The position numbers were made by a program, and so were the translations under genes. The notes beneath the pieces were generated by a model that was not told the origin of the DNA, made no database searches, and saw only the letters and a list, made by a program, of their open reading frames with translations. This document shows, one piece after another, positions 1-9,500 of a DNA stretch of 64,000 bases. Source of the stretch: Metabacillus mangrovi (GTDB lineage Bacteria > Bacillota > Bacilli > Bacillales > Bacillaceae); NCBI RefSeq assembly GCF_009711125.1, contig NZ_WMIB01000010.1:1-64000 (forward strand), read 5' to 3'. Position 1 is the first letter of the stretch. The number at the start of each line of letters is the position of its first letter.

Positions 1-254
1 GGGTCAGTCCCGCTCTGCTTTAACGCATGTGGGGACAGAGACTTGCAGCTGTGAACCCTTGAGTGGCAAGGGGTTGCGGAGTTGGTGCCGGAGCTTTAGT
101 TCGGTAGAGAATGTGGGGACTGGCACGGTGCCAGTCCCCTTTTGCTTTAACGGAGCGGGGGACGGAGACTTGCGGGTGCGAGGCCTTGTGTACCAAGGGA
201 TTCCAGAGTCGGTGCCAGAGCTTTAGCTCGCTAATGGAGTGCGGGTCAGAGACC
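1..254 (+). repeat. REP cassette R1-a (cut by window start)
   Basis: Intergenic repeat cassette. It contains a 25-bp palindrome at 115-139 whose arm is GGGGACTGGCAC. Around it are the recurring phrases GCTTTAACG, GGGGACAGAGAC and GTGCCGGAGCTTTAG, and it ends in GCGGGTCAGAGACC. The first 140 bases are identical to 1026-1165 on the other side of the transposase gene. It probably starts just outside the window. Nothing coding is supported here; the open frames are by-products of GC-rich repeat DNA. Confidence 0.85.
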
Positions 255-352
255 TCCTTTTCCCACTCATTAAAATCTCGATTTCCCTCTTCTTATTCAT
301 CAGCAAAATTCTATTTTCCGTAACTTGATTATGTTAGTAAACAAATTTCACC

Positions 353-910
353 CTAATCCGACGTGGCAGATTGGGGTTTTCTTATTTCGACAAACTTTTG
401 ATAGTTTTTTTCAAATGGTTTTGGGAAGAGGGAGAAGTGTTTTTCTTTTGTGATGTAGGGGTTGGGTCTGTTGCGGATATAGCTTTCATAGCTGCTCCAG
501 AGGTATTCACTTGGATGAAGGACGATGCTTGATTTGACGGGATTCAGGTGAATGTAGCGGCTTGTGTCTTTAAATTGGTAGTCATCTCTTATTTCAGATG
601 CTGCGAATCGGCCTTGAAACAGATGGCCTTCATATTTGTGGCGGTGATTGATGAATACAGCGTAGCGTGAATGGAGGACTCGAATGATGGAGCTTAAGGG
701 AACACTTTCCGTTTCGAGGAGAAGATGAATGTGGTTGGACATGAGGCAATAGGCATGAAGTTTGAAGGGGTACAGGGTGCAGACTTCTCCGAGCAATTCC
801 AGATATTTTTCCCTGTCCTGTTTGTAATGGAAGATCTCCATTCGCCGGTTTCCTCTTGCGGTGATGTGATAGATGGTGTTCTCTTTCCAGTCTCTTAATT
901 TACGGGGCAT
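353..910 (-). CDS. REP-associated tyrosine transposase (RAYT, Y1/IS200-like family)
   Basis: Single-strand-specific HUH transposase of the Y1 family, 185 aa. Visible marks are the HIH metal-binding motif at residues 60-62 (SNHIHLLLE) and a likely catalytic Tyr near 119 in SRYIHLNP, followed by the conserved ground EYLWSSY. Proteins of this type (RAYTs) are single-copy genes thought to mobilise REP palindromes, not themselves. That fits the setting: near-identical R1 cassettes lie on both sides and further copies are scattered over the window. The ATG at 910 is preferred over the upstream ATGs because AAGGAAG lies about 10 bases before it. No inverted repeats or target duplication of a normal insertion sequence were seen. 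The reading frame is intact, so the enzyme could be active. Confidence 0.88.
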   Translation of the reverse strand: MPRKLRDWKENTIYHITARGNRRMEIFHYKQDREKYLELLGEVCTLYPFKLHAYCLMSNHIHLLLETESVPLSSIIRVLHSRYAVFINHRHKYEGHLFQGRFAASEIRDDYQFKDTSRYIHLNPVKSSIVLHPSEYLWSSYESYIRNRPNPYITKEKHFSLFPKPFEKNYQKFVEIRKPQSATSD

Positions 911-1024
911 TTTTTCTCTTCCTTTCTTGCTTGGATACATCAAGGGTAGCCGGCGGAAGGTTCTCAGTCAAATAGCGGGAATTGTGTTTTTGAAAAAGGA
1001 AATTGAGTTTTCAGATGGAGTGGC

Positions 1025-1279
1025 GGGGTCAGTCCCGCTCTGCTTTAACGCATGTGGGGACAGAGACTTGCAGCTGTGAACCCTTGAGTGGCAAGGGGTT
1101 GCGGAGTTGGTGCCGGAGCTTTAGTTCGGTAGAGAATGTGGGGACTGGCACGGTGCCAGTCCCCTGCTGCTTTAACGCAGCGGGGGAAGGAGACTTGCTG
1201 CTGCGAGGCCTTGTCTACCAAGGGTTCACAGAGTAGGTGCCGGAGCTTTAGTTCGCTAATGAAGTGCGGGTCAGACACC
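1025..1279 (+). repeat. REP cassette R1-b
   Basis: Complete copy of the R1 cassette, in direct orientation to R1-a and on the 5' side of the RAYT gene. The palindromic core is at 1140-1164. The left end is GGGGTCAGTCCCGC and the right end is GCGGGTCAGACACC. Its two halves share internal phrases (GCTTTAACGCA, GGAGACTTGC, GTGCCGGAGCTTTAG), so the cassette looks like a doubled REP, similar to a REPIN. Confidence 0.88.
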
Positions 1280-1296
1280 AGTTAACGGTTTAAATA

Positions 1297-1326
1297 CAAA
1301 AAAACAGCCCCAAAAATCAGGCTGTC
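1297..1326 (-). terminator. Rho-independent terminator of the MurE-like gene
   Basis: Reading leftwards, an ACAGCC/GGCTGT stem is followed by a run of seven T, directly after the stop codon at 1328-1330. Confidence 0.85.
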
Positions 1327-1327
1327 A

Positions 1328-2842
1328 TCACATTACCCCTATTTGCTTGGCTGCCACGGTTTCGTCGAAGTACTCGTGGATGATGGCCCGGTCGGAGTGG
1401 GGGATTTTCTTCCCTTTTACGATTTGGGCGCCGTTGATGCAGCCGCTGGTCAGGACGATGAGGTCTTGTTCGCTGCTGAGGTCAAGGGCTGTCAGGACTC
1501 CTTCGTGGCGGGTGGGTGCTTTATGGATATTGCGGGCATGGGGATTATTGAATCCGGTCATGACCTGGGTGACGATGTCCATTGGATTGTTGAAACCGGG
1601 ATGGTCGACGGAGACGATGATTTCGTCTGCCTGGCCTTCGATGACGCGGGCCATTTTCGGCATTTTTTCTCGGTCACGGATGCCGATGCCGCAGATCATG
1701 ACGATGAGGCGGCGGTGCGGCATTTTCTTTACTTCCTTCAGCAGGTTGATGAGTGCCGGCGGAGTATGGGCGTAGTCCAGGATGATGGTCCGGTTTCCAT
1801 ACTCGTGCAGGACTTCCATTCTTCCTTCCGGATTTTCGATGGATTCGGCAGCAAGCAGCAGGTCAGGAAGCTGGTATCCTTCGTGCAGGCCTGTGCAGAT
1901 GGCTGCGAGCAGGTTGGCGATGTTGTAGTGGCCAAAGACCGGTGCTTCTGTGTGATAGATGGTTTGGCCGGCAATCAGATCAAAGGATGTTCCTTTGCTG
2001 GACATCTTGATGTTGGCTGCTTTGATGTCGGCGGTTGAGTTTGGATTCAGGCTGTAGGTGAGCAGCGGACCTTTGAACGTTTCAAGGATGTCTGAAGCCA
2101 TACCTTCGTCGTCGATGTTGACGACTGCTTTTTTCGCTTGGCGGAACAGCTTGAGTTTCGCCTCTTTATACTTTTCAAATGTATGATGAAATTCAAGATG
2201 CTCTGGTGTCAGATTGGTATGGATGGCTACATCAAATTGGATCCCTTCCACCCGCTTCTGCTCGAGTGCTACGGAGGTCACTTCGATTGCTGCCAGTCTG
2301 TCGCCTTTGCTGTAAAGTTCCGAGAAGATGGTGTGCATATCGAGGGATTCCGGTGTGGTCGGTGTCGTCTGGCTGAAATCCAATTTGCCTTTTGAAGAAT
2401 ACATGCCGATGGTTCCGATGTAGCCGCTTGGCACTCCGATGTTATTCATTAAGGATTTCACGTAGGCTGCGACGGTTGTTTTGCCGTTCGTACCGGTCAC
2501 GCCGACGGTTATGATTTGTTCATGTACGCGTTTATAAAAAAGGATAGAAGCTGCGGCTAAGAAGCTCCGGGCATCTTTTACATAAATGAAGGCTGTATCA
2601 GGGTAGAGATGCGCATGTTCTTCAAGTTTGGCTGCATCATCTCCAGCGATGACTGCTGCACCGCCAAGAACGGCTTCATGAATATAAGCATGCCCATCGT
2701 GGTTTTCCCCTTTGATGCATACGAAAAGAGTCCCGGTCTGCACTTGTCTTGAATCATAGTAAATCGCTGATATTTCTTTATCGGGATTGCCCCAAACCTT
2801 TTCGATCCCCAAGGTACGATGCTGTTCTGCGTATATATTCAT
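1328..2842 (-). CDS. MurE-like Mur ligase (orphan paralogue)
   Basis: Mur-ligase family protein of 504 aa, close to the usual MurE length. The order of motifs is MurE-like: an N-terminal UDP-MurNAc-binding part with DSR near residue 30 and DGHAYIHEA, the ATP loop GTNGKTT at 117-123, EVTSVAL, TNLTPEHLEFH, EGRMEVLHEYG, DYAHTPPAL and CGIGIRDREKMP. At about residues 412-420, where meso-diaminopimelate MurE enzymes carry DNPR, this protein has DHPGFNNP, so the Arg that recognises the amino-acid side chain is missing. The gene is not in a dcw cluster but beside the type VII secretion operon. It probably adds an amino acid to a muropeptide or similar nucleotide precursor, with a substrate that may differ from housekeeping MurE. 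AAAGGAG precedes the ATG. It has its own terminator. Confidence 0.82.
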   Translation of the reverse strand: MNIYAEQHRTLGIEKVWGNPDKEISAIYYDSRQVQTGTLFVCIKGENHDGHAYIHEAVLGGAAVIAGDDAAKLEEHAHLYPDTAFIYVKDARSFLAAASILFYKRVHEQIITVGVTGTNGKTTVAAYVKSLMNNIGVPSGYIGTIGMYSSKGKLDFSQTTPTTPESLDMHTIFSELYSKGDRLAAIEVTSVALEQKRVEGIQFDVAIHTNLTPEHLEFHHTFEKYKEAKLKLFRQAKKAVVNIDDEGMASDILETFKGPLLTYSLNPNSTADIKAANIKMSSKGTSFDLIAGQTIYHTEAPVFGHYNIANLLAAICTGLHEGYQLPDLLLAAESIENPEGRMEVLHEYGNRTIILDYAHTPPALINLLKEVKKMPHRRLIVMICGIGIRDREKMPKMARVIEGQADEIIVSVDHPGFNNPMDIVTQVMTGFNNPHARNIHKAPTRHEGVLTALDLSSEQDLIVLTSGCINGAQIVKGKKIPHSDRAIIHEYFDETVAAKQIGVM

Positions 2843-2943
2843 GAATTCTCTCCTTTTACAAACTGGGGTGTTCTTAAAACGGACTTTAGGTTTATTACTT
2901 TACCCTGTTCACTGCCGGGACAAACCTGTTTTTTAGAACCAAA

Positions 2944-2972
2944 AAAGCAAAGCCTGAGAGCAGGCTTTGCTT
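2944..2972 (-). terminator. Terminator of the type VII secretion operon
   Basis: Perfect hairpin AGCAAAGCCTG / CAGGCTTTGCT with a 4-nt loop and a following T run (leftward reading), overlapping the yueC stop codon. It separates the secretion operon from the MurE-like gene. Confidence 0.9.
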
Positions 2973-3501
2973 ATAGTTCTTCCTCTTTCCCTGCTGTGAG
3001 TTTGGGGATGAGGAACAGGAGGACGGAAAGAATTCCGATTCCGATGATGGTGATGTAGAGGATGGTCAGCGTAGAGCCGCCTGTATCCTCTTCTGTTACC
3101 GGCTGAATCCCACGGCTGCCGGTGCTTTGGAACAGTTTTTCATCCGTGTCCGTGAACACACCACTTTGGGCAAGCTTCGCGGCGGTAGAGTTCGTTTCAA
3201 GATTGTTGTTTTCGAATGCTAAGAACAGTTCATTGAGCTGTCTTTGCTGTTGGTAAGGGTCACGCTGTTCATATTGAAGGTCCTGCAGCTCTTCTGGAAG
3301 GTTCCCCTTTTTTTCATACAGGGAGTCTTCGTAGAAGTACTCTTCCTGCTGCTCGATGACTTCTTTTTCATACGTGTTCGGTGCCAGGTCCTGGATGCTC
3401 GGCGCTTCTGTTTCCTGTTCTTCTGCGCTCGCATAGGGATTGAGAAGGAGGAGAGCCGGCAGGATCATGGCTCCGGCAATCACTCTCATTTTTTTGTTCA
3501 C
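2971..3501 (-). CDS. yueC: Type VII secretion protein EssA/YueC
   Basis: Small membrane protein of 176 aa at the end of the secretion operon. It has an N-terminal hydrophobic signal segment (residues about 6-25, ending ASA), a charged Glu/Gln-rich extracytoplasmic middle part, and a C-terminal transmembrane segment near residues 145-167 followed by a short KEEEL tail. This is the usual layout of EssA. The start is GTG at 3501, with AAAGGAGG about 11 bases upstream; the next in-frame ATG is too far from it. It follows yueB by 23 bases, so the two are co-transcribed. Family knowledge places EssA in the membrane complex with EssB, EssC and EsaA; its exact task is not known. Confidence 0.85.
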   Translation of the reverse strand: MNKKMRVIAGAMILPALLLLNPYASAEEQETEAPSIQDLAPNTYEKEVIEQQEEYFYEDSLYEKKGNLPEELQDLQYEQRDPYQQQRQLNELFLAFENNNLETNSTAAKLAQSGVFTDTDEKLFQSTGSRGIQPVTEEDTGGSTLTILYITIIGIGILSVLLFLIPKLTAGKEEEL

Positions 3502-3524
3502 AGCGGATGGTCCCTCCTTTTGGA

Positions 3525-6500
3525 TTAGACTTCCTCTGTTTGAGCAGATCTGCTGTCCATTATCGCTTTGCCGATAAACGGAATGACCGTCAGGATGACG
3601 AATATTCCGATCAGGATGAGAGAGCCTTCTGTAAACAGGTTCTCAGTATCTTCCTGGATGGAAATATAGACATTTGAAATTGGATCACTGTATGAAAAAT
3701 TCGGTACAGTCAGGGCCAGCAGCGGACTTACAAAGAATGCTGTCAGGCCGACGCTTGCAAGCATCCCAGGTGTGCTGCCGAACAGGAAGGCCACCCGGAT
3801 GAGGCTTGAGGCTGTGAGCAGCAGCAGGATGGTAAAGAGCGTCCATTGGATCGCCCGGTCATCCGCAAGGTTGTAGATGCTCGTTCCGAATAAGCTGATC
3901 AGCAGTCCGACGATGACGTTCAATAGAATGAACAGAGTGGCGCGCAGCCAGAACGGTGCTGCTTTAAAGTACACCCCGCTGAAGTAGCCGATTAGAAGGC
4001 TGCTCAGGAGGACAATGACCAGGATGACAACCGGCGGAACGACTTTAGCCTGTTCGACCGGCTCCTCACCTGAGATTTGGATTGGATTTGCCAGGTGGTT
4101 GTAGACATATCCGTTATCCTGTCCGTCTTTTCGGGTGTTGTCCAGCACTTCGAATACTTGGTCCCTTGAAAGCTTCGTGGCTGCAACGTTGGTCGCCCAT
4201 TTGTCATTCAGTTCATCTGATTGGGCTTGTACTTCGTCTACTTTTTTATACAGGTTGTCTGTGTACCCTACTACGCTCGCCTGGCGTTCGCCAAGGGAGT
4301 CCATCAGACTGTTCATCTGGTCGATGGCAGATGTAACACCTGTGGTGCCTGACACAAGGCTTGTTCCTTCCGTCAGACCTTCTTCCGCTTCCGCTACCGG
4401 AGGCTCTCCAGGAACTGCCGCTCCTCCGTTGATCTGCTGCAGGAGTTCGCCGGCATTTGTCTGAATCTGTGTCATTTCATCCAGCATCGCATTTTGCTGT
4501 TCTGCGATACTGGTGCTGTTTTGCTGCAGGAATTCGTTAGTTGTTTCTTGAAGCTTCTGGACCTCCATCTGAGCAGACGGGAACTTGCTCGTAATGGATT
4601 CGGCAAACTCAAATTCTTTGTCGGTCGGTACAAGAGCTGCCACTGTTTTGTTGTTTAGTTCTTCGTTGGCAAGCACTGTTGCCGCTGCAGGGTCTTCCGC
4701 TGTTTTTATGCTGTTCAGGACAGCTTCATATTGCTCAAGCTTTGAATAGTAGTTGAGAACAGGCTGCAGGGAATCGTTTTGAACAGGCTGATCGAATACC
4801 GGTTTCAGTTTTTCCTTTCGTTCATCGGAAAGGCTTTCTGAAGCAAGGATGGCCTGTTCTTTTTTGGCGATTGTTTCTTTCACTTCTTCAGACAGGTTCG
4901 TGATCTGTAAAGAGAGAAGCCCGATCCGGTCTGTCAGGTCTTTGTTCTCGGCGAGTAATCTTTCGTTTTCCTTTAGGATGTCATCCTGACTTTTGACGAT
5001 TGTGTCAAGATCCGCTTTGAGCTCGTCGTACGCTTTTTGAAATTCCTGATTGCTCAGATCCTTCTCACTGAGCTGCTTTTCGATTTCCGCAGCCTGGCCG
5101 GAAAGGTCTCCAAGGAATCCGGCTGCATTGACGAGTTCTTCAAGCTTTGGCTCCGGGAGAGCATCCAACACTTGCTGAAGCAAAGATGCCTGATCCGCGA
5201 TCGCGCGAATGGCTTCCTGCTGCTCCTTCGTGCTTGCAATCTGTCCCGGATCGGCTGGAGGGTTTTCTCCACCCGGGTTTTCCGGATCTGGTGTACCTGG
5301 AGTTTCCGGTGTTTCTGGGTCCGGAGTATCCGGGTTCTCCGGCGTATCTGGTGTTTCCGGGTTCTCTGGGTTCTCTGGGTCCGGGTTCTCTGGGTCCGGA
5401 TCCGGGTTTTCCGGGTCTGGGTTTTCCGGGTCTGGCTCTGGTGCGGTGGCGAGAACGGCTTTTAAATCAGGGAGTGCCTGTTCGACTTCGTTTAATGCAA
5501 GCTGCGTTGAAGTCGTTCTGTAAAAGGCCAGGTACTCGGCCTGAAGGTTTTTCATTTCGACGAATTGTCTTGAGATTTGTTCCTCGAGCACGGCGTCGAT
5601 GTTGCTGGATTGGTCGGCTCCTGCCTGCAGGATGGTGTCAATCCCGGACATTTGTGTGTTCAGGGCTTCGGTCTGCACGGTCATCAGTTCAAGATTTTCG
5701 TTTGTGAGGCTGGATTGATTTGCGAGTGTTTCCTGGATTCCTGCAGCTGTTTCGGTTTGCAGGTCATTCATTAAACTCAGCTGGCCGCGCTGGTAATCTT
5801 GGTACTGGCCTACGGCCTTGACGAAAGCTTGTACATCTGCTTCAAATTGTTCAGCGTTCTGCTCGCTTTCGGGTGCTGTTTTTGCAGCGTCAGTCATCGT
5901 TTTTTGAAGGTCGACGAGCATTTGTTTTTGAGAATCAATTTCTCCTGAGAGATCTTTTGAGCTCGGTTTATAGAAAGCGATCATCGTCTCCTGGAACTGG
6001 CTTTCTTTATCCAAGATGCTGTCGAATTTCTTTTTTACATCGTCCATTTCCTGCGCTACTGAATCCCAATAGTAAACGGCGGTGCGTTTGTTGGCGGTAT
6101 CCGTTGCATTTTCAATGGTTCTCAACACGCGTTCCTTGTCGATCGCGGTCAGCTGATTCTGGATGGCAAATTCGAATTCTGCATTGATCGGTTCGGTTTC
6201 GTCATACGTCAGGACGTTGTTTGTAAAATCCGAGGGAATGTATACGACGGCGTCCAGTTCTTTGTTTCTCATGCCGCTTTCTGCAGCACTTCTGCCGAGA
6301 CTCTTCCACTCATAGTCGGAGTTTTCCCCCATGACCTGGGCGACTACTTTTCCGAATTGAAGGGGATCTTCATCGGTTGCGACGTCTTCATTTACAACAG
6401 CAATGGTCCGGGTCGCCTTATCCTGTACCTCCATCGGGTTCTCCCCGATGGTTTGGAAAAACAGGGCAGGGACGGCGAGGATGAGAATGACTGCGAGGAT

Positions 6501-6533
6501 CATTTTCACCATGTATTTTGTTTGTTCCTTCAT
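3525..6533 (-). CDS. yueB: Type VII secretion accessory membrane protein EsaA/YueB
   Basis: Protein of 1002 aa with one N-terminal transmembrane helix (about residues 9-27), a very long Gln/Glu-rich extracytoplasmic coiled-coil region, and a C-terminal bundle of about five membrane helices (from about residue 832). This is the YueB/EsaA architecture (ABC-2/YhgE-like at both ends). In B. subtilis, YueB is the receptor of phage SPP1 and projects through the wall. At about residues 362-430 the middle region carries a low-complexity tract of repeated PENPD/PETP units ending GGENPPADPG, coded at roughly 5245-5450. The ATG at 6533 overlaps the essC stop codon (ATGA), which indicates translational coupling; GAAAGGAAG lies within the end of essC. 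Confidence 0.92.
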   Translation of the reverse strand: MKEQTKYMVKMILAVILILAVPALFFQTIGENPMEVQDKATRTIAVVNEDVATDEDPLQFGKVVAQVMGENSDYEWKSLGRSAAESGMRNKELDAVVYIPSDFTNNVLTYDETEPINAEFEFAIQNQLTAIDKERVLRTIENATDTANKRTAVYYWDSVAQEMDDVKKKFDSILDKESQFQETMIAFYKPSSKDLSGEIDSQKQMLVDLQKTMTDAAKTAPESEQNAEQFEADVQAFVKAVGQYQDYQRGQLSLMNDLQTETAAGIQETLANQSSLTNENLELMTVQTEALNTQMSGIDTILQAGADQSSNIDAVLEEQISRQFVEMKNLQAEYLAFYRTTSTQLALNEVEQALPDLKAVLATAPEPDPENPDPENPDPDPENPDPENPENPETPDTPENPDTPDPETPETPGTPDPENPGGENPPADPGQIASTKEQQEAIRAIADQASLLQQVLDALPEPKLEELVNAAGFLGDLSGQAAEIEKQLSEKDLSNQEFQKAYDELKADLDTIVKSQDDILKENERLLAENKDLTDRIGLLSLQITNLSEEVKETIAKKEQAILASESLSDERKEKLKPVFDQPVQNDSLQPVLNYYSKLEQYEAVLNSIKTAEDPAAATVLANEELNNKTVAALVPTDKEFEFAESITSKFPSAQMEVQKLQETTNEFLQQNSTSIAEQQNAMLDEMTQIQTNAGELLQQINGGAAVPGEPPVAEAEEGLTEGTSLVSGTTGVTSAIDQMNSLMDSLGERQASVVGYTDNLYKKVDEVQAQSDELNDKWATNVAATKLSRDQVFEVLDNTRKDGQDNGYVYNHLANPIQISGEEPVEQAKVVPPVVILVIVLLSSLLIGYFSGVYFKAAPFWLRATLFILLNVIVGLLISLFGTSIYNLADDRAIQWTLFTILLLLTASSLIRVAFLFGSTPGMLASVGLTAFFVSPLLALTVPNFSYSDPISNVYISIQEDTENLFTEGSLILIGIFVILTVIPFIGKAIMDSRSAQTEEV

Positions 6534-9500
6534 GAATAAATCTTCCTTTCAATCGTGCTTAGAGGAATTTGAATCTTGGTCGCCCTGCCATTCTCTGCGT
6601 AGTAGCCGAACCCTGCGTGGATTTCTTCTTCCTTCCGGTCATATGGAAGGTTAAGGATGGTTTGTTCGGATTTTTTCATCAGGATGATTCCCTGGCGGAC
6701 TTGTTTCATCTCAGAGGTCAGTGTGTCATAGCCTTTAGATATTTCGTTGCTGCTGCCTGATGCGATGATGTTAAAGCCAAGATGGCTGTAGTTTTTCATC
6801 GCCTTGACGATGCGGTCCTGGACGGTAGCATCCGCCGTCTGGATAAACCGCGCGTAGCCGTCGATGACGAGCAGAATGGGAGCGAAGGCCACTTCCCCGG
6901 CCTTGCCTGTGTTCACGGCTTCCATGTACAGCTGTTCACGGGCTGCCATCGTTTCTTCGGCCTTATCAAGCCAGTCAAGCATGCTTTCCTTCGATTCAAG
7001 ATACGCTACCTTCTCTTCTGTCGCATAGCTAGAGAGTCCGCGGTCAATTGAATCAAAAAGGGCGATCCGCTCATCCGATTGTGACATGGCGGTGTTGACG
7101 ATGACTTTGATGACGTTCGTCTTTCCTTTTTGCGACTGGCCGATGATCAGGCAGTGCCTGTTTTTCAGCAGGTTGAGGTTAACCGGCTGCACCTCTTCCT
7201 CATGGAGGCCGATCGGGATGATGCCCGGACGCTGATTGCCATCCATATATTGCGAGAAGGTGATCGTTGAAAGCTCGCTCGGAAGCATCGGAACCGGCTT
7301 CGGACGGTTATAGCCGCTGTATTTTTCAACGAGCATCTGAATGTCTTCTTTCAGCTGGTCGAGCACCTCGAAATCATTCGCTCCGTCCGCAGGGAGGAGC
7401 ATTTGCGCGAAGTACGTCTGGTCCTTTTTGATAAAAGCGCGTCCCGGCATCGCTTCCATTGCGTAAGGAGGTCTGCCGACAATGCCGTACAAGTCTGAGC
7501 TGTCGAGCATATAGTGGGCGATTTTTGTCTTCAGATTGCTCATGATTGCATGACGGACGGAGTTCGACCGAGTTGCAGTGAGCATCATGTAGACTCCGAG
7601 TGACTGGCCGTCCCTTAAGATCTGGTTCAGCTCCGTTTCGAAATCGTACATTTCATCCTTGATGATGTCGAAGTTGTCGACGGTGATGAAAACGATTGGG
7701 AGCTTTTCCTCACTCAGGCTGTTGTACATTTTGATGCTGGATACTTCCTGCTGCTGGAAAAGCTTTTTCCGGCGGGAAAGCTCTCCTTTTAAAATTATCA
7801 GGAATTTCTCAAGCTTTCTCGACTGATCGACCAGGAAGTAATCCGCCGTATGCGGCAGCTGCCTGAGCGGGAGCAGGGCTCCGTTTCCAAAATCAAGAAT
7901 GTACAGGTTTAGTTCCTCTGGTGTCAGCTTCGTCGCCATTCCCATAAGCAGGGTGATGGCTGTCGTCGATTTCCCGTAACCGGAAGATCCGAAAATGCCG
8001 ATGCTGCCGTCGTCCACGAGCTGGTAGTGGAATGGCGTCTGGCTCTGCTTTTCCGGCTCATCGATGATTCCCATCACGACCTCACCCTCTTCCGCTGACA
8101 TGTGCGGGATCCGGGAGATGCGTTCTTCAAGCGGAGGAAGCCACGGACTTGGCAGCTTCTTGATGCCCATCTTCTTCTGGGTCTGCTCGATTTTATCGAC
8201 GATGACCTCGATCTCGCTTTGCGAATCACGCTTTCTTTCCCCTGTGCCGGAGACATCTGAGAGCGGAATAAAGCCGAGGTCGGTGACGAGGGCGACCTCA
8301 TCCTCTCCCTCACTCGTTTCCTCGTTGTATGGTGCACCGCTCCATGCGGATTGGAACAGTTCATACACTTCATTGTTTCCGACCTGCAGGTAGCCGCGGC
8401 CTGTGACAGTGATCGCTGCAGCATCGCCGTTTTTCAGGATTTCCTTACTGTCTGTCGCGTCCTGAACTTTAAGGGCCACGCGGAAACGGGCGTTACTCCA
8501 GATCTGGTTATCGATGACGCCGCCCGGCTTCTGTGTCGCGAGGATCAGGTGAACGCCGAGGCTTCGTCCGATCCGGGCCGCACTGACGAGCTCGCGGATG
8601 AATTCCGGCTCTTCGCTTTTCAGCTCGGCGAACTCATCGGAAATCAGGAAAAGATGCGGCAGCGGGTCGCTCGCCTCTCCTTTTTTGTAAAGCTTTGTGT
8701 AGTCGTTAATGTGATTGACCAGGTATTGATCGAACAGGCGCTGGCGGCGCTTCAGCTCGCTTTTGATCGAGGCGAGGGCACGCGCACTGAAGTTTTTGCT
8801 GCCTTCAATGTTTGTGATGACGCCAAGAAGGTGCGGCATGTTTTTGAACGGCTGAGCCATCCCGCCCCCCTTGTAATCAATCAGGAGGAACGCCACCTCA
8901 TGAGGGTGGAAATGTGCTGCCATCGACAGGATGTATGTCTGGAGGAATTCACTTTTCCCTGAACCGGTCGTACCGGCAAGCAATCCGTGCGGACCGTGAG
9001 CCTTTTCGTGAAGGTTCAGCTCAACAATGTCCTCTTTCCCTTTCAGACCGATCGGCACAGCAAGGGATTTCGCGGATTCCTTCGTCAGCCAGTTCTGTTC
9101 GATCGGAAGCTCGTCCACTTCCTTCGCCTGAAACATTCCAAGGAAGGAAACACTGTTCGGGATGGAGTTTGACATCCCCATTTGGTGGTCAAGTGTCCTC
9201 AGAGTCCTGGCGAACGTTTCATTCGTTTCGAGTGTGTGCTGGTCAAGATTGAACGGAATCTGGACCGCACGCTTCTCCTGTATGAGAATGTCGCCTTCTT
9301 TTTCATTAATATAACGGACGAGCGTGTGGATGTGCTCGGTGAGGCTTTCCTTGTTTTCGGCTGCAAAAATGGAGGAAATGCCGAGGTGTTTATTTTCCGC
9401 CTCCAAGTACTCCAAAATGATATGATCTGCGATCAGCTGCTGATTGGTGACGATGAACACGATCTGCGGAGAGAAGAAGATTCCCTTCTCATCCTTTTGG

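Noticed and set aside
29-323. Open frames of 65-70 codons in the first REP cassette
   Set aside because: They lie fully in repeat DNA, recur in other cassettes in different frames, and have no ribosome binding site.
1343-2038. Long plus-strand frame of 231 codons opposite the MurE-like gene
   Set aside because: It is the antisense of a well-supported gene, with no ribosome binding site or family features. The same holds for the long antisense frames in essC, nuoC and atpD.
1328-2842. Calling this gene the housekeeping murE
   Set aside because: The DNPR motif is lost and the place is not a division and cell wall cluster, so the name is not safe.
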